From positions 1 to 64,000 of the forward strand of contig NZ_JADWYR010000001.1 of NCBI RefSeq assembly GCF_015831355.1: a stretch of DNA of 64,000 nt. The letters run 5' to 3'. Position numbers and translations under genes: made by a program. The stretch is from Panacibacter microcysteis (GTDB lineage Bacteria; Bacteroidota; Bacteroidia; Chitinophagales; Chitinophagaceae). Every line of letters begins with the position of its first letter. Within the stretch, counting starts at the first letter, position 1. The notes below the pieces were generated by a model. It saw only the letters and a list, made by a program, of their open reading frames with translations, had not been told where the DNA came from and made no database searches. Of this stretch, positions 44,258-53,404 are shown piece by piece.

Positions 44258-44287
44258 AAGCTTCTCACCTCCATGAGAAGCTTTTTT
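44258..44287 (+). terminator. intrinsic terminator after the cupin gene
   Basis: AAGCTTCTCA (44258-44267) pairs with TGAGAAGCTT (44274-44283) across a six-base loop and runs into TTTTTTATT. Stops transcription of the AraC cluster. Confidence 0.85.
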
Positions 44288-44483
44288 ATTAAAGGGATTT
44301 GTCATGTTTAATATTTTTATACAAACCTTAAACTTTACGTTCGTTCATCCGTTCTGTACGTTATTTTAGTAACAGAAAGTTGTAAAAGAATTAATTTCAC
44401 ACTTTTTAAGTCCCCCGGAGAACCGGCAAACATTTACCTGCGAAGGGCGCTATTGCCAGTCGCCAAACAATACATCACCTTCA

Positions 44484-46853
44484 ATGCTAAATAAAATTCT
44501 GTCTGGTATAAAACAGGATAGTGATCAGGAAACGTTTGAAGCAGCAGAACTCGCAAAACTTTACCACAACGTTATTCATAGTGCCCGTGTGGCTATCGCC
44601 ATTATTGATGGAAGAGATATGGTAGTAGCCACAGCCAATGAAGCATGCCTTGAATTGTGGGGTACAGACAAATCTGTTATAGGTCAGTCATTATACGTAT
44701 CGCTGCCAGATCTTATGGCACAGGCTGCGCACATCCTGGAAGAGATTTATGATACGGGCAAACCTTTTGTTGGCAACGAAATACCTTATGTGGTAAACCG
44801 CAACGGAACACCACAGACAGGTTATTTTGATTTTGTATGGCAGCCCCGTTTTGATGATGAAGGCAAGGTGGAAGGTATTACGGCCATAGCCACAGAAGTT
44901 ACAGAACGGGCATTGGTAAACAAACAGGTGAAGGAGAGCAAAGATAATGTTACCCGGCTCTTCAGCCAGGCGCCCGTTGCAATACAGATACTGAAAGGGC
45001 CCGAAATGGTGATAGAACTGATCAATGATGCTTCGCTGACGCTTATACAAAAGACCAGGGATGAAATGGTGGGCCGCAGGCTTATTGATGTATTCCCCGA
45101 ACTGGAAGCACAGGGATTTATCGGCCTGCTTAAACAGGTATACGAAACCGGTGAACGCTTCCAGGCAGATGAACAGTCAGTGATCATTGTGAAAAACAAC
45201 AAACCGGTACAATACTACTCCAGGTTTGTATATGAACCTTTCAGAAATGCGGACGGAAAGATTGAAGGCATAATGGTTATCGGCGAAGACATTACACAGC
45301 TTGTTTATGCAAGACAGCAACTGGAGCTAAAAGAAAAAGAACTATCCCAGCTCATTAGCCAGGCGCCTCTTGCAATTGTTTTACTGGAAGGTAAAAACCT
45401 GCTGGTACGCGTTGCAAATAAATATGCACTGGAAATTACCGGCAGGCAGTTACATGAAATGATCGACCTGCCGCTGGAAACTATTTTTACCGGTATACCT
45501 GAACGCATTCAGATATACCGCATGGTTTATGAAACAGGTAAACCACACATCTCCAGGGAAATACCACTTTCATTTACACGTAATAACCAACCGTACACCG
45601 GTCTTTACGATCTTCATTATACACCATGGTACAACCTCGACAATACCATTGCAGGCGTTATGGTGGTAGGTGTAGAAGTAACAGATACCGTTAATGCCAG
45701 AAACAGGATCGAAGAGAGCCAGCAACAATTTCAACACCTGGCCAATACAATGCCACAGGTTGTATGGATGGCCCGTGCAGATGGCCTGGTATTTTACTAC
45801 AACGATCGCATTGCTATGTACTCAGGTGCAACAAAACTGCCTGATGGCAGATGGCAATGGGCGGGGCTGGTACATCCTGATGAGATAGCCCAAACGGAAA
45901 AAGCATGGAAAGATGCTGTAGCGTCCGGCGCTGTATACGAAATGGAACACCGGCTGATGATGCAAGATGGCGAATACCGCTGGCACCTCAGCCGCGCTAT
46001 ACCGCAAAAAAACAGGCAAAGCGAAATTTTATCCTGGTTTGGCACCGCAACAGATATACACCAGCAAAAAACATTCTCGGAAAAGCTCGAAGCAGAAGTG
46101 CTGATGAGAACAACAGAACTGCAACAGGCCAATACCGACCTTACAGACAGGAAAAAGCTCGATGAGAAAAAAGATGAATTCATCAGCATCGCCAGCCATG
46201 AGCTAAAGACACCGCTTACCATTGCACAAGGCTTTTTGCAACTGGCAGCAAACAGGCTGAAAGACATGCAGGACGACACCGTTTATTCCATGATCGAAAA
46301 AACCAACCGTGCGCTTAAAAGGCTGAACAATATCATCGAAGACTTCCTGGACGTTACGCGTATGCAACACGGCCAGCTGCAATTAAACCATGAAATGTTC
46401 GACTTCAACAGTATGCTTGAAGAAAGCGTTGATTTTATACGCACCACGTATCCATCAAGAAAGATCACCGTTAATGGTATACAGGGCAGCCTTATGATAC
46501 ATGGCGATAGTGAGCGTCTTAACCATGTATGCTCCAACCTGCTGAATAATGCCATCAAATATTCCGCCACAGGCAAACCCGTAGACGTTAACGTAACCAA
46601 AATAGCCGGCGAACTTATTGTGGAAATAAAAGACCACGGTATTGGCATTGCACCAGAAGATTTACCGCTGGTGTTCGACCGCTACTTCCGGGTACACGAC
46701 ATCAGTAAAACGCATACCGGCATGGGCATCGGCCTGTTTTTATCTGCAGAGATCGTGCGTAAACACCACGGAAAAATATGGGTAACGAGCGAAAAGGGAG
46801 CCGGCAGCAGCTTCTATTTTGCTATTCCTTTAACACAGCCAGCCAGTAATTAA
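44484..46853 (+). CDS. cytoplasmic multi-PAS sensor histidine kinase
   Basis: 789 residues without membrane segments. Four PAS domains in tandem (starts near residues 25, 155, 285 and 415), each ending in a PAC-like FxWxPRFD/FVYEPFRN/LHYTPWYN strand; the last (QFQHLANTMPQVVWMARADGLVFYYNDRIAMYSG) is a standard PAS-3. Then come HisKA (FISIASHELKTPLTIAQGFL, His572) and HATPase (NLLNNAIKYSATGKPV, DHGIGIAPEDLPLVFDRYFR, TGMGIGLFLS). No response regulator gene is adjacent. Likely a redox, light or ligand sensor of unknown signal. Confidence 0.92.
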   Translation: MLNKILSGIKQDSDQETFEAAELAKLYHNVIHSARVAIAIIDGRDMVVATANEACLELWGTDKSVIGQSLYVSLPDLMAQAAHILEEIYDTGKPFVGNEIPYVVNRNGTPQTGYFDFVWQPRFDDEGKVEGITAIATEVTERALVNKQVKESKDNVTRLFSQAPVAIQILKGPEMVIELINDASLTLIQKTRDEMVGRRLIDVFPELEAQGFIGLLKQVYETGERFQADEQSVIIVKNNKPVQYYSRFVYEPFRNADGKIEGIMVIGEDITQLVYARQQLELKEKELSQLISQAPLAIVLLEGKNLLVRVANKYALEITGRQLHEMIDLPLETIFTGIPERIQIYRMVYETGKPHISREIPLSFTRNNQPYTGLYDLHYTPWYNLDNTIAGVMVVGVEVTDTVNARNRIEESQQQFQHLANTMPQVVWMARADGLVFYYNDRIAMYSGATKLPDGRWQWAGLVHPDEIAQTEKAWKDAVASGAVYEMEHRLMMQDGEYRWHLSRAIPQKNRQSEILSWFGTATDIHQQKTFSEKLEAEVLMRTTELQQANTDLTDRKKLDEKKDEFISIASHELKTPLTIAQGFLQLAANRLKDMQDDTVYSMIEKTNRALKRLNNIIEDFLDVTRMQHGQLQLNHEMFDFNSMLEESVDFIRTTYPSRKITVNGIQGSLMIHGDSERLNHVCSNLLNNAIKYSATGKPVDVNVTKIAGELIVEIKDHGIGIAPEDLPLVFDRYFRVHDISKTHTGMGIGLFLSAEIVRKHHGKIWVTSEKGAGSSFYFAIPLTQPASN

Positions 46854-47133
46854 CCATAATCATTCACAAAGGCAGCCTGAACCATTGTGGGCTGGCAGCG
46901 GCAGTTTATAAATGCAGCAACAGTCCGGGCTATCCGCTGCAAGTTCTCGCCATTCGTACCTCATGGCTGCGGGCTTTACGCTCCTATCCCGCAGCCCTTT
47001 GGCAGTAAAGATTTTTTCAGCAGCGCCGGGTATGTCAACGCGTGATACATCATACATACTTTTAAGCAACCAAAGTATTTTTTTGGGGTATACTGTTGTT
47101 AACTTTAAAAGATCAATCAATAAACAGGTTTAT

Positions 47134-47772
47134 ATGAAAGCATTGGTCATCGGCGCCACAGGCGCCACAGGAAGAGACCTGGTAAATATTTTACTCAACG
47201 ATCCTGCATATACAGCGGTGGTCATTTTTGTACGGCGCAGCACAGGCATCGTACACCACAAATTGTCGGAGGTTATTACAGACTTCAGCAACCTGCTAAA
47301 CATCAGCAGTGCTGTTAATGGAGATGTATGGTTTTCTGTTTTAGGCACCACGCTTAAAGTTGCGGGCACCAAAGAGAAGCAATGGCAGATCGATCATGAC
47401 ATACCATTGAATTTTGCCACCATTGCCAAACAAAACGGGGTAAAAAAAGGAGTGCTTTTATCAGCCTGGGGCGCGGCAGCAACGAGTAATATTTTTTATT
47501 CAAAAATGAAAGGCCGGCTGGAAGATGCGATTGCCGGTCTTTCTTTTGAAGCACTGATCATTTTCCGGCCGGGCCTGCTGCTTCGGGAAAATACCGACAG
47601 AACTGGAGAACGGGTATCTGCCGCTGTGCTGAAGTTTTTTAATGGCATTGGACTGTTCCAAAAATTTAAACCTTTACCAACAACGGTGCTTGCAGCAAAG
47701 CTGGCCAAAGCGCCCAAAAAAATATTACAGGGAAAACATATTATAGCGCTAAAAGAAATTTTTGATTTTTAG
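47134..47772 (+). CDS. NAD(P)-binding Rossmann protein (HTATIP2/nmrA-like)
   Basis: 212 residues from the ATG that opens the fold (MKALVIGATGATGRDLVNIL); a longer in-frame start 74 codons upstream encodes no recognisable sequence. The GATGATG dinucleotide motif, VVIFVRRST, VWFSVLGTTLKVAGTKEKQWQIDHD and LIIFRPGLLLREN match the atypical SDR group that includes human TIP30 (HTATIP2). An active-site YxxxK is not obvious (SKMKGRLEDA), as in several of these proteins. Role unknown. Confidence 0.82.
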   Translation: MKALVIGATGATGRDLVNILLNDPAYTAVVIFVRRSTGIVHHKLSEVITDFSNLLNISSAVNGDVWFSVLGTTLKVAGTKEKQWQIDHDIPLNFATIAKQNGVKKGVLLSAWGAAATSNIFYSKMKGRLEDAIAGLSFEALIIFRPGLLLRENTDRTGERVSAAVLKFFNGIGLFQKFKPLPTTVLAAKLAKAPKKILQGKHIIALKEIFDF

Positions 47773-47821
47773 TACCCGGGCAAACATAGCTGTTCCTAAC
47801 ATGCATGTTATTATAACGCTT

Positions 47822-47880
47822 TCGGATATGCAGTATCGTTGCCGATCACGGCGAAGGCGTACAAGTGAGTGACACAACAG
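47822..47880 (-). repeat. dispersed repeat copy 13
   Basis: Core GTACAAGTGAGTGACACAA at 47859-47877. The left part CAACGATACTGCAT (on its strand) resembles copy 11. Lies between the Rossmann protein and the TolB-like gene. Confidence 0.6.
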
Positions 47881-47992
47881 GTGTACAATACATGATCTGC
47901 AGCCGGTAAACAAATAATTTACAATAGCATTTGTAGAACTTCTGTATTGCAAACCCGGATGAAACTGTACCAACTGCATTTAAATAACGGGC

Positions 47993-48000
47993 TAAATTTG
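47993..48000 (+). promoter_or_regulatory. candidate -7 promoter box for the TolB-like gene
   Basis: TAAATTTG fits the Bacteroidota -7 consensus TAnnTTTG and lies 33 bases before the GTG start. The -33 region is not clear. Confidence 0.4.
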
Positions 48001-48032
48001 TTATATTCATTTTTCATACTAAAACCATACAA

Positions 48033-48977
48033 GTGAAGCCCACCTTACATCAACGATTAACGTTTGCATTTGTCTTACTGCTTACACAATCATTTACATT
48101 GGTATTACAGGCACAGGATACCACCAGCTATATTCAAACACTGGATGTTTACACCGGCAAAACTGATACGGTGCTGGTTGCGCAGCAACATTTTGAGGCA
48201 CCAAACTGGCACCCCGCCAATTACCTTATTGTAAACAGTTACGGAAAGCTGTACAGGCTGGACCTGGCTTCACGAAAAACGACGATGATCAACACTTCGT
48301 TTGTAAACCAGTGCAACAACGATCACGGCTTATCGCCGGATAAAAAGTGGCTTGCGGTTAGTCACAACGATAAAACGGACACGTCTTCCAAACCTTATAA
48401 ATCTGCCATCTATATTGTGCCTGTAAACGGTGGCGAGCCTCGGAAAGTAACCACGCAGGTGCCTTCTTACTGGCATGGCTGGAGTGCCGATGGCAACACA
48501 CTGGCTTACTGCGCGGAGCGTAACGGCAACTATGATATTTATACCATTGACGTAAAAGGTGGCACTGAAAGAAGACTGACAGACAATGAAGGACTTGATG
48601 ACGGGCCAGACTACGCTGCTGATGGCAGGTACATTTATTTCAATTCTTACAGAACGGGGCATATGCAGATCTGGCGCATGTTTGCAAACGGATCTAAACC
48701 TGAACAGCTAACGTTTGACACCAACTCTAACTGGTTTGCGCATCCTTCGCCCGACAATAAGTTTGTAGTCTACATTGCTTATGCATCTGACGAAAAGCAG
48801 CAGCATTTGTTTGGTAAAAATGTAAAACTGAGATTGCTGGATCTGCACACCATGCAAAGCAAAGACATTACGCCGGTATTTTTTGGCGGCCAGGGAACCA
48901 TCAATGTTCCATCATGGAGCCCCGACAGCAGGAAGGTTGCTTTTATCAGTTACGCTGTAAGCAAAGCCTCCAACTAG
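48033..48977 (+). CDS. TolB-like WD40/PD40 beta-propeller protein
   Basis: 314 residues from a GTG start, with a signal peptide (FAFVLLLTQSFTLVLQAQ). At least five PD40-type repeats are seen (GLSPDKKWLAVSHN, GWSADGNTLAYCAERNGNYDIYTID, YAADGRYIYFNSYRTGHMQIWRM, HPSPDNKFVVYIAY, SWSPDSRKVAFISY). Such propellers act as binding modules in the periplasm, as in TolB; no TonB/Tol genes are near and no enzyme domain is attached. Target unknown. Confidence 0.82.
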   Translation: MKPTLHQRLTFAFVLLLTQSFTLVLQAQDTTSYIQTLDVYTGKTDTVLVAQQHFEAPNWHPANYLIVNSYGKLYRLDLASRKTTMINTSFVNQCNNDHGLSPDKKWLAVSHNDKTDTSSKPYKSAIYIVPVNGGEPRKVTTQVPSYWHGWSADGNTLAYCAERNGNYDIYTIDVKGGTERRLTDNEGLDDGPDYAADGRYIYFNSYRTGHMQIWRMFANGSKPEQLTFDTNSNWFAHPSPDNKFVVYIAYASDEKQQHLFGKNVKLRLLDLHTMQSKDITPVFFGGQGTINVPSWSPDSRKVAFISYAVSKASN

Positions 48978-49034
48978 ATTACAGTCATTTTACTGCAACG
49001 CATAACAAACTGCGGCTTTTGTTTGGCAGCCTGG

Positions 49035-49454
49035 TTATTGCAGGATTTGTGCTGCTACAAACTGCCGGCAATATTCTTTGATCATCTGCCGTACATCCCT
49101 GAAAGCCTGTAAAATCTCTTCCGCTGTGCCTGTTTTCTTAGCAGGATCGGGAAAGTTGTGGTGGAACTTTTTTGCACCCGAAGGAAAATATGGGCAACGT
49201 TCCTTTGCATTGTCGCACACGGTAATTACAAAATCGAAATCAATGTTCCTGTATTCGTCAATATGGTTTGAAGTATGCATCGAGATATCGATGCCATCTT
49301 CCTGCATGGTTTGTATGGCACGTGGATTTACGCCATGTGTTTCTACACCTGCGCTGTACACGGCCGCTTTATCACCTGCAAAATGTTTCAGATATCCTTC
49401 TGCAATCTGGCTCCTGCAACTGTTTCCTGTGCAGAGTACTAAAATTTTTTTCAT
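49035..49454 (-). CDS. arsC: arsenate reductase, thioredoxin-coupled LMW-PTP type
   Basis: 139 residues from ATG 49454, which overlaps the arsN2 stop (ATGA). The phosphatase-like loop VLCTGNSCRSQIAEG (C-x5-R) holds the catalytic Cys10, and later residues FVITVCDNAKERCP (Cys pair, about 80-89) match the redox relay of the LMW-PTP/ArsC family. Reduces arsenate to arsenite for efflux by Acr3. Last gene of the ars operon. A longer frame 15 codons upstream lies inside arsN2 and is unlikely. Confidence 0.9.
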   Translation of the reverse strand: MKKILVLCTGNSCRSQIAEGYLKHFAGDKAAVYSAGVETHGVNPRAIQTMQEDGIDISMHTSNHIDEYRNIDFDFVITVCDNAKERCPYFPSGAKKFHHNFPDPAKKTGTAEEILQAFRDVRQMIKEYCRQFVAAQILQ

Positions 49455-49906
49455 AACGATTGTATGTCTTTTTTCATAACAATGGCGCTTGCAGGACAAA
49501 CATGACTAAACTCTGACGAGGCCTGCAGTGCGGCAGGCACTGCATCTCTTGTTACCGGCCGGTACCCTTTGCGTTCAAAATAATGCGCCGCTGTTTCTGT
49601 AAGCAGGTACAAACTATGTAATGCCTTTTTTTGTGCATGGCTTTCGAGTTGTTGTAACAGTTGTGCTGCAATGGCATTGCCCCTCTGCAATTCGTTGACC
49701 ACCATTGATCGCAGCAAACCATCATGGCCATACAACTCCAGGCCAATGGCGCCAACAACGATACCATCAACCACTGCCACAAAAAAATGCTCCATTGTTG
49801 AAGGTAAGTCAGCGGTTGGTAACCCTGCTGCCTGCAGCAGGTTGATTATTGCGGGCCGGTTTGCAACCGAAGCTCCATTAACAGTAACTGCAAAAATGCT
49901 ATCCAT
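49451..49906 (-). CDS. arsN2: arsinothricin/arsenic-resistance N-acetyltransferase ArsN2
   Basis: 151 residues of the GNAT fold: FFVAVVDGIVVGAIGLELYGHDGLLRSMVVNELQRGNAIAAQLLQQLESHA with the acetyl-CoA loop QRGNAIA, then LYLLTETAAHYFERKGYRPVTRDAVPAAL. This matches ArsN2, a GNAT found only in arsenic operons; the related ArsN1 acetylates arsinothricin. The substrate of ArsN2 is not settled. Overlaps arsC by four bases. Confidence 0.85.
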   Translation of the reverse strand: MDSIFAVTVNGASVANRPAIINLLQAAGLPTADLPSTMEHFFVAVVDGIVVGAIGLELYGHDGLLRSMVVNELQRGNAIAAQLLQQLESHAQKKALHSLYLLTETAAHYFERKGYRPVTRDAVPAALQASSEFSHVCPASAIVMKKDIQSL

Positions 49907-49942
49907 TTTATTTGTCGTTTTAGCGGGCCAGCTAAAGTTATA

Positions 49943-50716
49943 CTAATATCCCTTTCGCAGCATGTCAGCATAATCATTGGGAAGCGGGCTGTCTTCCACC
50001 GCTTTGGCTGCTTTTTCAACATCGTAGTCAAAACGGATAAACTCCACCTTCAGGCTATCTTTTTTTGTTATATCGGTATGCTCATCAAGAGTAAGTATAA
50101 CATAACAGCCGGCAGGGTTATTATCTTTTGGTTTTCCTACAGAGCCGATATTTATTGCGTGGCGGCAGGGCATGTTGTCCGAAGCCTCAGCCGGCAAAAT
50201 TCTATGGTAAGGCTTGTGGGTATGACCAAAACACAATATATCTGCATTTGCCTGCTCCATAATCCGCATCATACTTTGCTCGTCCCTGTCTTCAAAAAGA
50301 TACTCATTTATTTTTCGCGGACTTCCGTGTACCAACAGCACGTTAAGCAATGTACCGTTTAGTTTAAACTCAATACGTATATGTGCAGGTAGTGTTCTTA
50401 AATACTTCCTTTGCTCCGGCTTTACGATCGAATTTGTGTAGGAGATGGAAATATTGCCCATATCTTTTTCAGGCGCAGACTTGTAAGCACACCCACATTC
50501 GTTACTCATTAATCCAATACCTTCATCGTAATTACCCGCGATAGCCGGTATACCTCTTTTTCTTATTTCATCAATCACTTCATTGGGCCAGATGTTGTAA
50601 CCAACCAGGTCTCCAAGGCAATAAACAGCATCGGGATGCTGCTCATCCATGCTTTTAAAACATGCCTGCAATGCAGGTAAATTTGCGTGTACGTCACTAA
50701 AAAGAGCGATTCTCAT
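49943..50716 (-). CDS. metallophosphoesterase within the ars operon
   Basis: 257 residues of the calcineurin-like fold with all metal motifs: LFSDVHANLPAL (DxH), YCLGDLVGYNIWPNE (GDxxG), AGNYDEG (GNxD), LVHGSPRKINEYL and FGHTHKPY. It resembles YfcE/MJ0936-type small phosphodiesterases. The gene lies between acr3 (17-base gap) and arsN2 (36-base gap) on one strand and is an uncommon member of ars operons. It might hydrolyse an arsenylated or phosphorylated metabolite, but this is inference. Confidence 0.87.
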   Translation of the reverse strand: MRIALFSDVHANLPALQACFKSMDEQHPDAVYCLGDLVGYNIWPNEVIDEIRKRGIPAIAGNYDEGIGLMSNECGCAYKSAPEKDMGNISISYTNSIVKPEQRKYLRTLPAHIRIEFKLNGTLLNVLLVHGSPRKINEYLFEDRDEQSMMRIMEQANADILCFGHTHKPYHRILPAEASDNMPCRHAINIGSVGKPKDNNPAGCYVILTLDEHTDITKKDSLKVEFIRFDYDVEKAAKAVEDSPLPNDYADMLRKGY

Positions 50717-50733
50717 AACAGTAGACTTTGGTA

Positions 50734-51807
50734 CTATAATTTATTTTCTTTATAATATTTTTTCCTGAGCCAAAAAGCCACATTGACCAATGCTATCAAT
50801 GCCGGAACTTCTACCAGCGGGCCAATAACTCCCGCAAAGGCCTGACCACTGTTTATGCCAAATACACCAATAGCTACGGCAATTGCAAGTTCGAAATTGT
50901 TACCCGCTGCAGTAAAAGCGATAGATGCATTGGTAGAATAATCGGCACCCATTTTTCTGCCGGCAATAAAACTAATGAGAAACATCATTGTGAAGTATAG
51001 CACCAGCGGTATTGCAATCCTTATCACATCAAATGGTATTTGTACAATCAACGCTCCTTTTATGCTAAACATAAAAACAATGGTAAAAAGCAGCGCAATC
51101 AGCGTGATGGGAGATATAAAAGGAATGAACTTATCCGTGTACCATTCATCCCCCATAAGTTTGCGCAATGTTATACTCGACACAAGCCCGGCGGCGAAAG
51201 GAATGCCTAAATAAACAGCGACACTTTCCGCAATATCTGCAATTGTTATGTTTATTGCCGATCCTTCAATACCAAATAACGGAGGCAGAACGGTTATAAA
51301 TACATAGGCATAAACGCTGTATAACAATACCTGGAAAATGCTGTTTAACGCTACCAGTCCTGCCGCATATTCCCTGCTTCCCTCCGCCAGTTCATTCCAC
51401 ACTATTACCATTGCAATGCAACGTGCCAGCCCAATAAGAATCAACCCTGTCATATATGCGGGATAGCCATGCAGGAAAATAATGGCGAGAAGAAACATAA
51501 GAACAGGCCCCACCACCCAGTTCAGAAGTAGTGACATTCCTAAAACCTTTGTGTTGGTGAATACCTCTTTCAGTTTGTTGTACCTGACCTTTGCAAAAGG
51601 AGGGTACATCATGAGAATTAAACCAAGGGCCAAAGGAATATTGGTTGTACCGGAAGAGAAAGAATCTATATACCCTGGAAATGCAGGAAATAAATATCCG
51701 GCCAACACGCCTGCAACCATTGCAGTAAAAATCCAAAGCGTCAAATACCTGTCAAGAAAACTCAACCGCTTTCTTTCATGTGTGGGTGCACAATTGTTTG
51801 CTGACAT
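50734..51807 (-). CDS. acr3: Acr3-type arsenite efflux transporter
   Basis: 357 residues with ten membrane segments, typical of Acr3 (BASS superfamily). Key features are [36 protein letters not shown], with the conserved Cys in GLARC that is needed for arsenite transport, and [35 protein letters not shown]. Exports trivalent arsenite driven by the proton gradient. Central gene of the operon. Confidence 0.93.
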   Translation of the reverse strand: MSANNCAPTHERKRLSFLDRYLTLWIFTAMVAGVLAGYLFPAFPGYIDSFSSGTTNIPLALGLILMMYPPFAKVRYNKLKEVFTNTKVLGMSLLLNWVVGPVLMFLLAIIFLHGYPAYMTGLILIGLARCIAMVIVWNELAEGSREYAAGLVALNSIFQVLLYSVYAYVFITVLPPLFGIEGSAINITIADIAESVAVYLGIPFAAGLVSSITLRKLMGDEWYTDKFIPFISPITLIALLFTIVFMFSIKGALIVQIPFDVIRIAIPLVLYFTMMFLISFIAGRKMGADYSTNASIAFTAAGNNFELAIAVAIGVFGINSGQAFAGVIGPLVEVPALIALVNVAFWLRKKYYKENKL

Positions 51808-51831
51808 AATCTTTTTATTTTAAAATGAAAA

Positions 51832-52677
51832 CTAGTCGCAACAACCAGTGGCACAACAGGCTTTTTCTGTAACAGGTTTTTCTGCGTAAACTGTTATACT
51901 ACGTATACCTGTACCAGACTGCCTGAAAGCCTGTATTTCTTCGGTTGAAAGGTACTGACTCAAAATATCAGCAGGAATAATGATCGCCTTATCTTTTTGC
52001 ACCGTAATATTCGTAAACCCGTTTGATGCTATCAGTTCGAGGTACACCTGTTTTTGAATGGCACCAGATACACAGCCTGCGTACATTTCAGCGGCCTGTT
52101 GTATGCCCTGGGGCAACTGGCCTTCCAGCACAATATCCGAAATGGAGAAGTGGCCGCCTGGTTTAAGTACGCGGTAAATTTCTTTTATCACACCATCTTT
52201 ATTGGGCACAAGATTCAATACACAATTACTTACAATCACATCTGCGGTATTTGCGGTTACCGGCATATGTTCAATATCGCCCTGCCTGAACTCTACGTTA
52301 TTCAAACCGCGTACTTCAGCATTTTGCCTTGCCCGCTCAATCATAGCCGGTGTAAAATCTATACCGATCACTTTACCTGTTTCGCCCGTTTCGTGCCTTG
52401 CAATAAAAGCATCATTGCCTGCGCCACTGCCAAGGTCAATAACAACATCACCCTTTTTTATTTTGGCAAACTGTGTGGGCAAGCCGCAACCAAGCCCAAG
52501 ATCTGCATCGGGGTTATAACCTTCCAGTTGTGTATAATCGTCTGCCATAATGTTGTACACTTCTGTTGAGCAGCAACCAGAGCCACAGCAGGAGCTTTCA
52601 TTCGTGGCCTTATCCTGTAAAGCGATCTCAGCATATTTCTGTTGTACCAGTTCTTTTAATTGATTTTGTGTGTCCAT
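51832..52677 (-). CDS. arsM: arsenite S-adenosylmethionine methyltransferase
   Basis: 281 residues. SAM site VIDLGSGAGNDAFIA and GIDFTPAMI (motif I and post-I). Conserved arsenic-binding cysteines are seen in ESSCCGSGCCS (N-terminal), VSNCVLNLVPNKDG and YAGCVSGAI; the C-terminus adds CCATGCC. ArsM turns arsenite into methylated, partly volatile forms. It follows arsR, with a second ArsR-type operator in the 52-base gap between them. Confidence 0.92.
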   Translation of the reverse strand: MDTQNQLKELVQQKYAEIALQDKATNESSCCGSGCCSTEVYNIMADDYTQLEGYNPDADLGLGCGLPTQFAKIKKGDVVIDLGSGAGNDAFIARHETGETGKVIGIDFTPAMIERARQNAEVRGLNNVEFRQGDIEHMPVTANTADVIVSNCVLNLVPNKDGVIKEIYRVLKPGGHFSISDIVLEGQLPQGIQQAAEMYAGCVSGAIQKQVYLELIASNGFTNITVQKDKAIIIPADILSQYLSTEEIQAFRQSGTGIRSITVYAEKPVTEKACCATGCCD

Positions 52678-52695
52678 TGTATGTAGTTTTTATTT

Positions 52696-52711
52696 ATCGG
52701 AATATTACGAT
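52696..52711. promoter_or_regulatory. ArsR-type operator 2 (arsR-arsM gap)
   Basis: ATCGGAATATTACGAT, with arms ATCG/CGAT around AATATT, is the same as the operator upstream of arsR (53064) except for one base. Suggests that arsM and downstream genes are also directly repressed, with a promoter in this gap. Confidence 0.65.
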
Positions 52712-52729
52712 GATTACAGCCAAAAAAAA

Positions 52730-53059
52730 TCAGCAGCATTCCTTACTGCTCCTATAGCTGTCAAATAACTGGTTTAGCCAAACCTGTGCAACCTTCCACT
52801 CCTTTTCGTCAATGCAATAGCAAACTTTTGCACCTTCAATCTCACCTTTTATCAACCCTGCTTCTTTTAGTTCTTTCAGGTGTTGAGATACCGTACTTTG
52901 AGAAAGTGGTAACTCCTCCACTATGTCCCCGCACTGGCAGGCGGCTTTATTAGCTAAAAATTTCAGGATCGCTATCCTTGCAGGATGCGCCAGCGCCTTT
53001 GCATACTTTGCAAGCCTGTTTTCCTTTACACTAAATTCATGCGATTTTGTAGCACCCAT
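52730..53059 (-). CDS. arsR: ArsR/SmtB-family arsenic-responsive repressor
   Basis: 109 residues with the winged-helix pattern [70 protein letters not shown]. Cys residues in ACQCGD fit the alpha-3 type arsenite site of ArsR; a further pair occurs at VCYC and ECC. It releases the operator when it binds As(III). First gene of the ars operon; its own operator lies five bases upstream of the start. Confidence 0.9.
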   Translation of the reverse strand: MGATKSHEFSVKENRLAKYAKALAHPARIAILKFLANKAACQCGDIVEELPLSQSTVSQHLKELKEAGLIKGEIEGAKVCYCIDEKEWKVAQVWLNQLFDSYRSSKECC

Positions 53060-53063
53060 ATCA

Positions 53064-53079
53064 ATCGCAATATTACGAT
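53064..53079. promoter_or_regulatory. ArsR-type operator 1 (arsR upstream)
   Basis: ATCGCAATATTACGAT, a 16-base inverted repeat (ATCG-CAATATTA-CGAT), lies five bases before the arsR ATG. Together with the copy at 52696-52711 it points to ArsR autoregulation. Confidence 0.65.
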
Positions 53080-53190
53080 AACGATTTTACCCGCCAAAAT
53101 TTTTTTCCATTAAATACACAGATCCCAACACAGCTCACAAAAAACCTGCTCATTGCCCGCGCTAAAAGTAAACTGATTATGTACCCGGCA

Positions 53191-53260
53191 ATAGTTTTTC
53201 ATGGCATCACCTGTTGTGTCACTCACTTGTGCGTTCCGTTTTTATGGCGGCTGCAGCGCA
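53191..53260 (+). repeat. dispersed repeat copy 14
   Basis: Core TTGTGTCACTCACTTGTGC (one base from consensus) at 53214-53232, with TTTTTCATGGCATC upstream and TTTTTATGGCGGCTG downstream. Lies in the 345-base divergent gap 53060-53404, which also holds ArsR operator 1; nothing else is seen. Confidence 0.6.
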
Positions 53261-53404
53261 CAACTTAACACAGCGTCAAACAAACTTTGCACTGCTTATT
53301 ATCGCATAATACATTGCTTGTCTTTGCTCGTTGGTGTTAAGCGGTGCAACAACGCATGAGCACGCATTTTTTGTGGTACATTTAATAGCAAAATTGCCTG
53401 GCAT

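Noticed and set aside
46912-47133. N-terminal extension of the NAD(P)-binding protein
   Set aside because: The Rossmann fold starts at MKALVIGATG; the sequence before it has no known domain.
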